Positions 1 to 7,030 of a stretch of DNA of 15,830 nucleotides are shown here, in pieces; position 1 is the first letter of the stretch, and each line of letters starts with the position of its first letter. Below the pieces are notes generated by a model. The model ran no database searches. It worked only from the letters and a program-made list of their open reading frames with translations, and was not told the origin of the DNA. Source of the stretch: JBLIOB01 sp047639575 (GTDB lineage Bacteria > Bacteroidota > Bacteroidia > Flavobacteriales_D > Parvicellaceae); the NCBI GenBank assembly GCA_047639575.1, contig JBLIOB010000082.1:1-15830 (forward strand). The letters are read 5' to 3'. A program made the translations under genes and the position numbers.

Positions 1-1
1 C

Positions 2-127
2 CCTTTTACTGAATACACAACCAGCTATAATATTACTTTGAAAACAGTAGAAGAAGCTATTGCGTTCAGCAACATGCATGAAGCGCTTCATTTAGGCTAT
101 GCTATGGCCATTAAAAAAGCGCTCTAG
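2..127 (+). CDS. DinB-family protein, C-terminal fragment (partial)
   Basis: The open frame enters from the left edge and ends at TAG 125-127, giving the last 41 residues. The end reads NMHEALHLGYAMAIKKAL. The histidine-rich pattern HExLHxGY followed by a short basic helix is the usual last helix of DinB/YfiT-like four-helix bundle proteins, where these histidines take part in a metal site. The family includes damage-inducible proteins and thiol-dependent transferases, and the exact role cannot be told from the tail. The stop overlaps the GTG of the next gene by one base, so the two are probably cotranscribed. The family call rests only on this short tail and on memory of the family. Confidence 0.7.
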   Translation, partial: PFTEYTTSYNITLKTVEEAIAFSNMHEALHLGYAMAIKKAL

Positions 128-318
128 TGAAGTACTGGTTTTTCATCCTCTCCTTAATCTTTTTATGCTCTTGTTCCGATCAAGAAGAATCAAGCCTGGA
201 CATTACGATGACGGAAGATGAATTGATTAATTCAATCGATGCGGACGTAGAACAGGAATTGGTTGATTATGACTTTTTAGTGAAGGATACGATCTTGAAT
301 GATTCAATGATTCAATGA
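127..318 (+). CDS. Small predicted lipoprotein, 63 aa, function unknown
   Basis: The protein begins MKYWFFILSLIFLCSCSDQE, a lysine followed by a hydrophobic stretch and a cysteine (C16) in a lipobox-like context (LCSC). This predicts a lipoprotein exported and anchored by its N-terminus. The mature part is about 47 residues, very acidic (many D and E) and without recognised domains. The GTG start overlaps the stop of the DinB gene (TAG then TG), which supports translational coupling. The last residues (LNDSMIQ, then TGA) are encoded by 8-bp repeat units that continue beyond the stop, so the natural C-terminus may have been altered by repeat expansion. It is short and unrecognised, but the signal sequence and the coupled start make it credible as a gene. 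Confidence 0.6.
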   Translation: MKYWFFILSLIFLCSCSDQEESSLDITMTEDELINSIDADVEQELVDYDFLVKDTILNDSMIQ

Positions 319-334
319 TAGAATGATTCAGTCA
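295..334 (+). repeat. Octamer array, five 8-bp units, across the lipoprotein stop codon
   Basis: In strict 8-bp register the units are TTGAATGA (295), TTCAATGA (303), TTCAATGA (311), TAGAATGA (319) and a degenerate TTCAGTCA (327). The TGA at 316-318 that ends the small lipoprotein is the end of the third unit. It belongs to the same family as the longer arrays downstream of trkH and of the FAD oxidoreductase gene. It lies between two convergent genes, the facing gene ending at 352. Confidence 0.8.
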
Positions 335-351
335 ACGAATGGCTTAATGGT

Positions 352-1425
352 TTAGTTGTATTTGTATATAAATTTACTTTCATCCTCTCGATTTCTTCCC
401 TCAAATCCAGTCTTTGTATATTTCAATTTATAAATCTCAATGCCCGTAACTGATTTCTTAAAAAATCCGTTTGCCAAATTCATCTTTATTGTCTCGTGGC
501 TTCGGATCTTAGAAATTTCAGCAATTGACACTCGTACCAACATAGTTGTATCTATTCTCTCTCCGGTAATCGAACTATACATCTCCACCCCGTCTTCGTC
601 CAACAATGGTTGAACAGAAGGAAAGAAAAATGCACTTTCATAAGTTGCAATTGCGTGTTTTCCGCTAATGCTTTTTTGCCATAAATTATTAGGATTCTGC
701 CTGGCTAACTCTCTAACAGATTTAATTAAGACGGCCTTAGATGATGATTCAAACTGTTTAAACCAATCCAGATATGGCCTTGGTGTGGAAACCTTGATAT
801 CCGTTAAAACATTATATTCTTTGAAAGGCTTGTCGTTGTTTTCAACTTTCACAAAAAACATTTTAGAGGATGATCCAATTGTTCCAGAATAATTTAATTC
901 ATTCATTATGGGTGCATACGCAACTACTTCCTTTTCTATTTTATCAGTTTTTTTATTTAAATACCAATTTTCGATTACCCCTAAAGCCCCAACATCTTCA
1001 ATATTAATCGGCATAACAACGGATGTATCCACGCGCACACCAGTAAGTTCACCATAGATCTCATCTCCATATTGATCCAGATGAGGCTCAGAATACCTCC
1101 AATAGAATTTGGATTCAATTGCTTCCACACTAGTTATTTCAGAACCAATCAAGTCTTCAGCTAATTCATATGGCCTGCTACCAATTGAATAAATCTTGAT
1201 CCCACCAGATTTAACTTTAGTAAATAATTTTGATAATTCAGCAGAAATAGCTGAGCTTGAAATATATGTTTGATACGCTTCCGAATTAGCAACAGCTTCT
1301 TTATCATTCTGGATCTTTATTTCTGAATAAATTGATTGTATCAATTCACGGTCATATTGAGCGAAAGAAGCATTGGTCATCGCGACTATAACTGCCATGA
1401 AACCCACAATTAAATTTATATTCAT
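352..1425 (-). CDS. Secreted GldN-like protein with duplicated core
   Basis: This is a 357-aa protein with an N-terminal signal peptide (hydrophobic residues 4-18, cleavage probably after FAQ, residue 23), so it is likely periplasmic. Residues about 104-172 and 263-333 align with each other: an aromatic ESxF start, then D-x-G/D-E/D-x-x-Y/M, a TGxRxDT motif (128-134 and 287-293), a hydrophobic strand, an IxxI/V segment, and a final basic and hydrophobic stretch. The first copy ends in a motif like that of GldN/PorN of the type IX secretion and gliding apparatus (WYLNKKTDKIEKEVVAYAPI). I infer a distant GldN relative with two repeats. It is not beside gldKLM, so it is more likely an accessory paralogue than the core subunit. 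It sits 17 bp downstream of the DUF7935-like gene and is probably in its operon. It could also be an unrelated Bacteroidota secreted protein. Confidence 0.5.
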   Translation of the reverse strand: MNINLIVGFMAVIVAMTNASFAQYDRELIQSIYSEIKIQNDKEAVANSEAYQTYISSSAISAELSKLFTKVKSGGIKIYSIGSRPYELAEDLIGSEITSVEAIESKFYWRYSEPHLDQYGDEIYGELTGVRVDTSVVMPINIEDVGALGVIENWYLNKKTDKIEKEVVAYAPIMNELNYSGTIGSSSKMFFVKVENNDKPFKEYNVLTDIKVSTPRPYLDWFKQFESSSKAVLIKSVRELARQNPNNLWQKSISGKHAIATYESAFFFPSVQPLLDEDGVEMYSSITGERIDTTMLVRVSIAEISKIRSHETIKMNLANGFFKKSVTGIEIYKLKYTKTGFEGRNREDESKFIYKYN

Positions 1426-1442
1426 AAATTTTTTGTTAATTT

Positions 1443-1976
1443 CTAAAATAACTTTCTCAACTCTTTCTTCAGATATTCAGAGGCGACCATCGTTGGCTCG
1501 GTATCCAAATGACCATAAATCTCAAAAATAACTTGACTTAGATCAGATCCTGTTGCTCCCACTTTAGTTAGCTTTTCCATCGAAAAATTAATCAACTGAA
1601 TGGTTTCATCCTTGGCAATTTTACACAACTTCCAAGATTCAGAAGACACGTAAATCTGCTGAGACATGTTATGATCATATTCGTCTCTGATTGCTTTTAG
1701 CAACTCACTATGGAACATATTTGCGCTCATTCCGGACTTGTGAATTCGCATAATCAAGTTGTTTGGATTAATCCGCTCTAGATAAAGAACTAAACGCTCA
1801 AACGCTTGAATTCTATTCGGCCAAATCTTTTCACTTCCGTTAAACTTACCTTCTACAAAGACCTGTTTTTCTTGACTATCAAAATATCGCTTAATGATAA
1901 AATAAGTGGTTAAGAAAACAATCAATGCGGGAACAGTGAATTTGATGATCTCTAAGATGTATTCCATTACTTCCAT
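1443..1976 (-). CDS. DUF7935-like single-pass membrane protein
   Basis: A 177-aa protein with one N-terminal membrane helix (about residues 9-28, EIIKFTVPALIVFLTTYFII), then a charged linker and a helical cytoplasmic domain. The blocks RIQAFERLVLYLERINPNNL (55-74), SGMSANMFHSELLKAIRDEY, HNMSQQIYVS and the ending EYLKKELRKLF match a small protein family conserved throughout Bacteroidota that I recall as DUF7935. Its function is unknown to me. The first ATG (1974-1976) is used here; a second ATG three codons in is equally possible. It leads a two-gene minus-strand operon with the GldN-like gene. A TAGATTTG promoter element lies about 55 nt upstream. Confidence 0.75.
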   Translation of the reverse strand: MEVMEYILEIIKFTVPALIVFLTTYFIIKRYFDSQEKQVFVEGKFNGSEKIWPNRIQAFERLVLYLERINPNNLIMRIHKSGMSANMFHSELLKAIRDEYDHNMSQQIYVSSESWKLCKIAKDETIQLINFSMEKLTKVGATGSDLSQVIFEIYGHLDTEPTMVASEYLKKELRKLF

Positions 1977-2031
1977 AGTGCTCTAATTTAACTTAAAAAT
2001 GCAATTTATTTTAACGTTATCCATATAATAC

Positions 2032-2039
2032 CAAATCTA
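2032..2039 (-). promoter_or_regulatory. Candidate -7 element TAGATTTG for the minus-strand operon
   Basis: Read on the minus strand this is an exact match to the Bacteroidota -7 consensus TAnnTTTG. It lies 55 nt upstream of the ATG at 1976, leaving a 5' leader of about 50 nt. No convincing TTG -33 element was found at the usual 19-21 bp spacing. Confidence 0.4.
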
Positions 2040-2083
2040 GATTAAGGTACAAGAATATCAGATTTAGTAAACTGTCCATATTC

Positions 2084-2116
2084 AATGAAACTCTTATCCG
2101 GAAAAATTGTTTCATT
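2084..2116. promoter_or_regulatory. 8-bp inverted repeat upstream of the aminotransferase promoter
   Basis: AATGAAAC at 2084-2091 is exactly repeated in inverse as GTTTCATT at 2109-2116, with a 17-bp spacer. It lies 27 bp upstream of the aminotransferase -7 element, in the only intergenic space between divergent operons. It could be an operator for a dimeric regulator, or a hairpin. A match of this length can occur by chance in AT-rich DNA. Confidence 0.3.
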
Positions 2117-2143
2117 CTCCTTCTTCTACTGTTTAAGAATCCT

Positions 2144-2151
2144 TAGTTTTG
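2144..2151 (+). promoter_or_regulatory. -7 element TAGTTTTG, 4 nt before the aminotransferase ATG
   Basis: An exact TAnnTTTG match, followed by CGGC and then the ATG at 2156. With the usual start of transcription a few bases past the element, the mRNA would begin at or next to the A of ATG, so the transcript is probably leaderless. Confidence 0.55.
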
Positions 2152-2155
2152 CGGC

Positions 2156-3349
2156 ATGACTAAATTAGCAAATCGAATTAATCGTCTGGAAGAGTCCGCT
2201 ACCATTGCTATGGCTAGAAAAAGTCGGGAGCTTAAGGCCCAAGGAAGAGATATCATAAGTTTGAGTCTGGGAGAACCAGATTTTGACACTCCAGACTTTA
2301 TTAAAGATGCGGCAAAAGACGCTATCGATAATAATTTCACGAAATATATGGCCGTTAATGGTTATGAAGATTTAAGAACTTCAATTTGCGCTAAATTCAA
2401 ACGTGATAATAATTTAGATTACACCGAAGATCAGATCGTTGTATCTACTGGCGCTAAACAGAGTATCGCCAATGTAGTCATGAGCATCATTAATCCAGGG
2501 GACGAGGTGATCGTACCTGCTCCTTACTGGGTGACCTACGTTGAAATTATTAAAATGGCTGGAGGAATACCTGTTATTATTCATGCCGGAATCGACAATG
2601 ATTTTAAAATGTCGGCAGCCCAATTCACAGCTGCAATTTCTCCAAAAACAAGAATGATGATCTTTAGTTCTCCTTGTAACCCAACCGGTACGGTTTATAC
2701 AGAAGATGAGCTTGGAGATTTAGCAGATGTCATTGCTGAAAATCCTGATATGGTGGTTTTAAGTGATGAAATTTATGAGCATATTAATTTCACTGGACAA
2801 CATCATAGCATTGCCCAATTCTCAGGTGTAAAAGATCAAGTTGTAACGATCAACGGTGTTTCTAAAGCATTTGCGATGACTGGCTGGAGACTCGGTTACA
2901 TTGGAGCTCCACTTTGGATTGCAAAAGCATGTACAAAAATGCAAGGACAATTTACATCTGGAGCTTGTGGCATAACTCAAAGAGCTGCTAAAGCAGCTGT
3001 TGAAGCAGACCCTTCAGTGACTCATGAAATGAGAGATGCATTCCTTAAAAGAAGAGATTTAGTCCTATCTCGGTTAGAGAAAATTGAAGGTGTAAAAACA
3101 AACCTTCCTCCCGGTGCATTTTATGTTTTCCCAGACATATCACATTATTTCGGAACGTCAGGAAACGGAATGTCAGTGAACAATGCTTCAGATATGTCAT
3201 TGTATTTGTTAGAAGCGGCAAACGTTGCATTAGTAACTGGCGCAGCATTTGGAGATCCGGATTGTATTCGAATTTCTTACGCAGCTTCTGAGGAAATCTT
3301 GACAGAAGCACTTAATCGAATTGAAAAAGCGCTGAACGAACTATCTTAA
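2156..3349 (+). CDS. Pyridoxal-phosphate aspartate/aromatic-type aminotransferase
   Basis: A 397-aa class I fold-type aminotransferase, full length for the family, transferring an amino group between an amino acid (probably aspartate) and 2-oxoglutarate in the cytoplasm. Landmarks: substrate-loop glycine in LGEPDFDTP (G39), PAPYW (W125 stacks on the cofactor), NPTG (N175), SDEIYE (D204 pairs with the pyridine nitrogen, Y207), VSKAFAMTGWRLGY (Schiff-base lysine K237, phosphate-binding R245) and the alpha-carboxylate arginine R372 in RISYA. The sequence resembles subgroup I-beta/gamma AspC of Gram-positives and Thermus more than E. coli AspC. Substrate preference (aspartate, or prephenate/aromatic) cannot be settled from motifs. 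It is 3 bp upstream of trkH and probably cotranscribed with it. A TAGTTTTG promoter lies 4 nt before the ATG. Confidence 0.9.
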   Translation: MTKLANRINRLEESATIAMARKSRELKAQGRDIISLSLGEPDFDTPDFIKDAAKDAIDNNFTKYMAVNGYEDLRTSICAKFKRDNNLDYTEDQIVVSTGAKQSIANVVMSIINPGDEVIVPAPYWVTYVEIIKMAGGIPVIIHAGIDNDFKMSAAQFTAAISPKTRMMIFSSPCNPTGTVYTEDELGDLADVIAENPDMVVLSDEIYEHINFTGQHHSIAQFSGVKDQVVTINGVSKAFAMTGWRLGYIGAPLWIAKACTKMQGQFTSGACGITQRAAKAAVEADPSVTHEMRDAFLKRRDLVLSRLEKIEGVKTNLPPGAFYVFPDISHYFGTSGNGMSVNNASDMSLYLLEAANVALVTGAAFGDPDCIRISYAASEEILTEALNRIEKALNELS

Positions 3350-3352
3350 ACG

Positions 3353-5209
3353 ATGAGTTTAAAAGAGTTTAGAGAAAAACTTAACCTGAAGCTTTACGAT
3401 AGTAAAGCCAATGTGTTACGCCTTCTTAGGATTCTAAATTTAATAGTTTCTATTGGAGCTATTGGTACGTTAATCTACATGTACGGCTTTAAACATAGCC
3501 CAGTAGATAAAGACGCCTTATTAATGATGATCAAGCTGAGTTTTGGGTTTTATATCCTTCAGTTTTTAATACGATTGATCTTCGATTTCCACCCTAAACA
3601 ATTCCTCAAAAAGCACTGGTTTGAGGCTTTAATCATGCTCTTTCTTATTATAGAAGGAGTTGCTCATAACGTATTCCACTCTTTGGTTATTGAAAACCTG
3701 TTTGAACGAATAGGGATTGTATCATTTGTAGACGTCACCAATGTATTGATTCAAGGGTATTTCTTCATTGTGGTTTTCGTGGAGCTAAAACGATCCTCTT
3801 CTCTTTTCCCAAAATTAAAGCTTCATCCTGCAGTTGCATTCATGATGAGCTTCTTATTTCTAATCCTAGCAGGAGCAGGCCTATTGATGCTTCCTGAGAT
3901 GTCAAAAGATTCATTGGATGTGGGTTTTACTGACGCTTTATTCATGTCTACCTCTGCTACCTGCGTAACAGGATTAGGTGTGTTCGAAATGACTGAATTA
4001 ACCTACAAAGGTCAGATGGTAATCCTGATACTAATTAAGCTAGGTGGATTAAATATTATTGCATTTGGGTTCATTTTCATACTGATGAACAAGATCGGTT
4101 TAGGTGTAAAACAGGACTCCTTGGTTGAAGATTTCGTTAATTCGGACACTGTACACACCACTAGAAGCATGTTCCGGAAAATTGTCTTTTGGAGCATTGG
4201 TATTGAGCTGCTTGGAGCTATGGCGCTTTATCCCCTGCTTGGGGACATTCAAAATGGAACCGAAATATATTCGACTGGTGAGAAAATATTTAGCTCCATT
4301 TTTCACTCCGTTTCGGCTTTCAATAATGCTGGGTTATCTACATTCCAAGGAGGACTTGCTGGACCGGCAGTTGGGAACAATTACCTCGTCCATTTAGTAG
4401 TCACTATTATCGTTTTCTTTGGAGCACTCGGGTTCGTAGCAATCTTTAATTTGTTTGACCCTCATGCTCTTAGAGATCGAATGCAATACCGTTGGAAACG
4501 AATTTCATTCAGCACCAAAATCGCCTTGTACTTTTCGCTGATTTTTGTGTTTGTGGGGGCAGTCTCTTTCTACGCTTTGGAATACGACAACACCTTAAAA
4601 GATCAAAACTTTGGAGAAGCTATTATTACTTCATTATTTCAGTCAGTAACTAGAACTTCCGGTTTTAACACGGTTAACTTTAATGGAGCTGACACCTCTT
4701 CTGGTGCGGCCATTGGAGTACCCTTTTTGTTACTCATGTGTTTTCTAATGTTCATCGGATCCTCCTCTAGTTCGACAGGTGGTGGGATAAAAACTTCAAC
4801 GTTTGCCATTATGTGGGCTTCATTTACTCAAACAATAAAAGGTAAGAAATACCCTGAGCTTTTTAAACGAACCATATCCGCTGATTTAGTAGGAAAAGCA
4901 TTTGCCGTCTTACTTATTTTCATTGGCGGGAATCTTGTCTGTATCTTTGCACTGTCGATAACAGAAGCAGAGCTTTTAGCTCAAGACAATAGAAGTATTA
5001 TGGACTTAATTTTTGAGGAAGTTTCAGCATTTGGTACGGTTGGATTATCAACTGGTATTACGTCCGAGCTATCCGTTGCTGGAAAATATATAATTGCGAT
5101 CTCAATGTTTGTTGGAAGAGTTGGAACATTAACGGTAGCATATTTGTTTGGTAGAAGGGTACTTAGTAAACGATATAAATATCCAACTGGCCATACGATG
5201 GTAGGTTAA
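3353..5209 (+). CDS. TrkH/KtrB-family potassium channel subunit
   Basis: A 618-aa integral membrane protein of the superfamily of K+ transporters, which take up potassium through a pore of four M1-P-M2 repeats. All four filter segments are visible: TSATCVTGLGVF (filter G207), HSVSAFNNAGLSTF (G327), QSVTRTSGFNTVNF (G437) and EEVSAFGTVGLSTG (G564). The sequence GSSSSSTGGGIKTST (469-483) after the third repeat is the broken-helix loop expected to gate KtrB/TrkH. The first ~160 residues carry extra membrane helices (about 26-45, 57-78, 90-110, 128-146), so the protein is longer than KtrB (about 450 aa) or TrkH (about 480 aa); this N-terminal extension is common in Bacteroidota. The usual RCK partner (TrkA/KtrA) is not in this window. 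It follows the aminotransferase stop by 3 bp. Confidence 0.9.
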   Translation: MSLKEFREKLNLKLYDSKANVLRLLRILNLIVSIGAIGTLIYMYGFKHSPVDKDALLMMIKLSFGFYILQFLIRLIFDFHPKQFLKKHWFEALIMLFLIIEGVAHNVFHSLVIENLFERIGIVSFVDVTNVLIQGYFFIVVFVELKRSSSLFPKLKLHPAVAFMMSFLFLILAGAGLLMLPEMSKDSLDVGFTDALFMSTSATCVTGLGVFEMTELTYKGQMVILILIKLGGLNIIAFGFIFILMNKIGLGVKQDSLVEDFVNSDTVHTTRSMFRKIVFWSIGIELLGAMALYPLLGDIQNGTEIYSTGEKIFSSIFHSVSAFNNAGLSTFQGGLAGPAVGNNYLVHLVVTIIVFFGALGFVAIFNLFDPHALRDRMQYRWKRISFSTKIALYFSLIFVFVGAVSFYALEYDNTLKDQNFGEAIITSLFQSVTRTSGFNTVNFNGADTSSGAAIGVPFLLLMCFLMFIGSSSSSTGGGIKTSTFAIMWASFTQTIKGKKYPELFKRTISADLVGKAFAVLLIFIGGNLVCIFALSITEAELLAQDNRSIMDLIFEEVSAFGTVGLSTGITSELSVAGKYIIAISMFVGRVGTLTVAYLFGRRVLSKRYKYPTGHTMVG

Positions 5210-5366
5210 AAGGAATGATAGAATAGATTTAATGATAGAATGAGGATAGGATAGATTTAATGATAGGATAGGATAGGATAGATTTAATGATAGAATGATA
5301 GAATAGATTTAATGATAGAATGAGGATAGGATAGATTTAATGATAGAATAGATTAAATAATCACTC
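5210..5366 (+). repeat. GA-rich repeat arm after trkH, with an 80-bp-spaced direct repeat
   Basis: This stretch begins right after the trkH stop and is built from GATAGAAT, GATAGATTTAAT and GGATA units, almost free of C until about 5362. Positions 5213-5266 and 5293-5346 are identical (54 bp, offset 80 bp), with a (GGATA) run at 5265-5280 between them. It is the 5' arm of a large inverted arrangement whose 3' arm is the CT-rich octamer array at 5368-5495. A transcript could fold into a long imperfect hairpin, which might act as terminator or mRNA stabiliser between trkH and menG. Confidence 0.85.
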
Positions 5367-5367
5367 T

Positions 5368-5495
5368 TTCTATCCTTCACTCATTCTATCCTTCACTCAT
5401 TCTATCCTTCTATCCTTCACTAATTCTATCCTTCTATCCTTCACTCATTCTATCATTCTATCCTTGTATCATTAAATCATTAAATCAACCTATCA
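5368..5495 (+). repeat. CT-rich octamer array, 16 units in perfect register
   Basis: From 5368 every 8 bases is one unit: TTCTATCC alternates with TTCACTCA and TTCACTAA, followed by TTCTATCA, TTGTATCA, TTAAATCA twice and ACCTATCA, ending at 5495. No base is inserted or lost over 128 bp. The reverse complements (GGATAGAA, TGAGTGAA, TGATAGAA) are the units of the GA-rich arm on its left. It ends 18 bp before the menG start codon, so it is part of the menG upstream region. There is no clear TAnnTTTG promoter element for menG in this stretch. Confidence 0.9.
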
Positions 5496-5513
5496 TTTTT
5501 AATATTAAGAACA

Positions 5514-6242
5514 ATGGGAACGAAAGTAACACCGTATAATAAAGAAGGAACTTCGAAGAAGGAAGAAGTTGCTGAGATGTTTGATAATATTTCTGAGAAG
5601 TACGATTTCCTGAATCATTTCCTATCTGCAGGAGTTGACAAAGGATGGCGAAAAAAAGCAATTAAGCTTATTGAACCATACAAACCAAAGCAAATATTAG
5701 ACATTGCAACAGGCACTGGCGACTTTGCTATTGCTGCTTTAAAAATCAATCCAGATCATGTAACGGGCGTAGATATTTCTGAAGGAATGTTAAAACACGG
5801 ACGAATTAAAATGAAGAAAAAGGGCCATGACGGTAAAATCACTCTCTCTTATGGCGATTCAGAAGAGCTGCCATTTGCGGATGAGGCCTTTGACGCTCTT
5901 ACAGTAGGTTTTGGGGTGCGTAACTACGAAAACTTGGAGAAAGGCCTAGGTGAAATGTTAAGAGTGCTTAAACCTGGAGCGGTTGCAGCAATTTTGGAGT
6001 TTTCAAAACCTAAAAGTTTTCCAGCGAAACAATTCTTTGGCTTTTACAATAATAAGTTGCTTCCTCTTATTGGTAAAACAGTTTCTAAAGACCCTAGAGC
6101 TTACACTTATTTACCAGAATCAATAGCTGCTTTCCCAGAAGGAGAGGAGTTTCTTGAGATCTTAAAGAAAGTTGGGTACAATAATTGCACCCGTAAAACT
6201 GTATCTGGAGGAGTGGCCTCCATATATATTGGTCAGAAATAA
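5514..6242 (+). CDS. menG: Demethylmenaquinone methyltransferase (MenG/UbiE)
   Basis: A 242-aa class I SAM-dependent methyltransferase that methylates demethylmenaquinone to menaquinone, the last step of respiratory quinone synthesis. Diagnostic segments: VAEMFDNISEKYDFLNHFLS with VDKGWR (19-46), the SAM motif LDIATGTGDFA (62-72), acidic residue D87 in GVDIS, the UbiE signature GDSEELPFADEAFDALTVGF (114-133) with GVRN following, and the C-terminal YTYLPESIAAFPEGEEF (197-213). Length is normal for the family. Bacteroidota generally use menaquinone, so menG is preferred over ubiE as the name. It lies directly upstream of porT, a frequent arrangement in Bacteroidota. The start ATG is chosen for the fit of the N-terminus; no Shine-Dalgarno is present, as usual in this phylum. 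Confidence 0.95.
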   Translation: MGTKVTPYNKEGTSKKEEVAEMFDNISEKYDFLNHFLSAGVDKGWRKKAIKLIEPYKPKQILDIATGTGDFAIAALKINPDHVTGVDISEGMLKHGRIKMKKKGHDGKITLSYGDSEELPFADEAFDALTVGFGVRNYENLEKGLGEMLRVLKPGAVAAILEFSKPKSFPAKQFFGFYNNKLLPLIGKTVSKDPRAYTYLPESIAAFPEGEEFLEILKKVGYNNCTRKTVSGGVASIYIGQK

Positions 6243-6281
6243 TCTTTTGATTTTAACGTTTTAGTACTTTTAGGCGTTTTA

Positions 6282-6995
6282 ATGAAACAAACAGTATTCA
6301 TTTTATTGATCATCATGGGCTCATTATCAAGTTTTGGGCAGAAACGTGCTGTGATCGAAAACTTGGCAAGTTTTGATGAAAGTGCATTCCATTTCGGATT
6401 TGTTTTGGGATACAATAAATCTAATTTCAGAGCGGAGTTCAATCAGACTAACTATAGCTTTGGAGGAGACTCCTTAATAGCTGTAGGCATAGAGTCCCAA
6501 CCTGGATTTAATCTCGGCATTGTAAGTTCGCTCAATATTTCGCCCAATTTAAAACTTCGATTTGTGCCTTCACTTTCCTTTCAAGAACGGAAAGTTAATT
6601 ACACGTACAGCTTAAGTCAATTCTCCGATTCAACTACCAGTCTAGATCAAAGGGTAGAATCAACTTTTTTAGATTTTCCTGTTTATTTAAAATTTAGAAC
6701 ACTCAGAGCAAACAACTTTGCTGCTTATGTTCTAGGAGGAGTAAAATATAGTCTTGACATGGCTTCTCAAAAAGATGTCAAATTAGAAGAAATACTAAAA
6801 ATTAAAAAACCTGACTTCTCTTATGAGCTAGGAATAGGTACAGATTTCTTTCTTGAATATTTTAAATTCGGATTGGAATTAAAATTCTCTATGGGCATCA
6901 CCAACTCGCTGATTCAAGAGAATAATCGGTTTAGTAGACCCATTGACAATCTTAGAAATCAAATGTGGTTGTTGTCAATTACATTTGAAGGCTAG
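6282..6995 (+). CDS. porT: PorT-family outer-membrane beta-barrel protein, first copy
   Basis: A 237-aa protein with a signal peptide (MKQTVFILLIIMGSLSSFGQ, cleavage near residue 20) followed by alternating amphipathic strands typical of a small outer-membrane barrel. FHFGFVLGYNKSNF (36-49), PGFNLGIV, LKLRFVPSLSFQER, FPVYLKFRT and GIGTDFFLEYFKFGLELKFS match the PorT (SprT in Flavobacterium) family needed for type IX protein secretion. The position immediately after menG is the usual place of porT. It begins 39 bp after the menG stop; a TACTTTTA box (6265-6272) may be a weak -7 element, but cotranscription with menG is also possible. Since a second copy follows, which of the two is the functional PorT is uncertain. 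Confidence 0.85.
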   Translation: MKQTVFILLIIMGSLSSFGQKRAVIENLASFDESAFHFGFVLGYNKSNFRAEFNQTNYSFGGDSLIAVGIESQPGFNLGIVSSLNISPNLKLRFVPSLSFQERKVNYTYSLSQFSDSTTSLDQRVESTFLDFPVYLKFRTLRANNFAAYVLGGVKYSLDMASQKDVKLEEILKIKKPDFSYELGIGTDFFLEYFKFGLELKFSMGITNSLIQENNRFSRPIDNLRNQMWLLSITFEG

Positions 6996-7030
6996 CACAA
7001 TTTCTAGGGATAGTTTCCAGTTAATAGGCT

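Noticed and set aside
668..892. 74-codon plus-strand frame antisense to the GldN-like gene
   Set aside because: It lies wholly within a coding region with a clear signal peptide and repeat structure on the other strand; its own translation shows no family features.
4125..4397. Plus-strand 90-codon frame inside trkH, and similar antisense frames in trkH, the aminotransferase, the FAD gene and tamL
   Set aside because: These are out-of-frame shadows of well-supported genes, with no recognisable protein features.
5213..5495. CRISPR-like array
   Set aside because: The repeats are 8 bp, contiguous and without spacers, and no cas genes are near.
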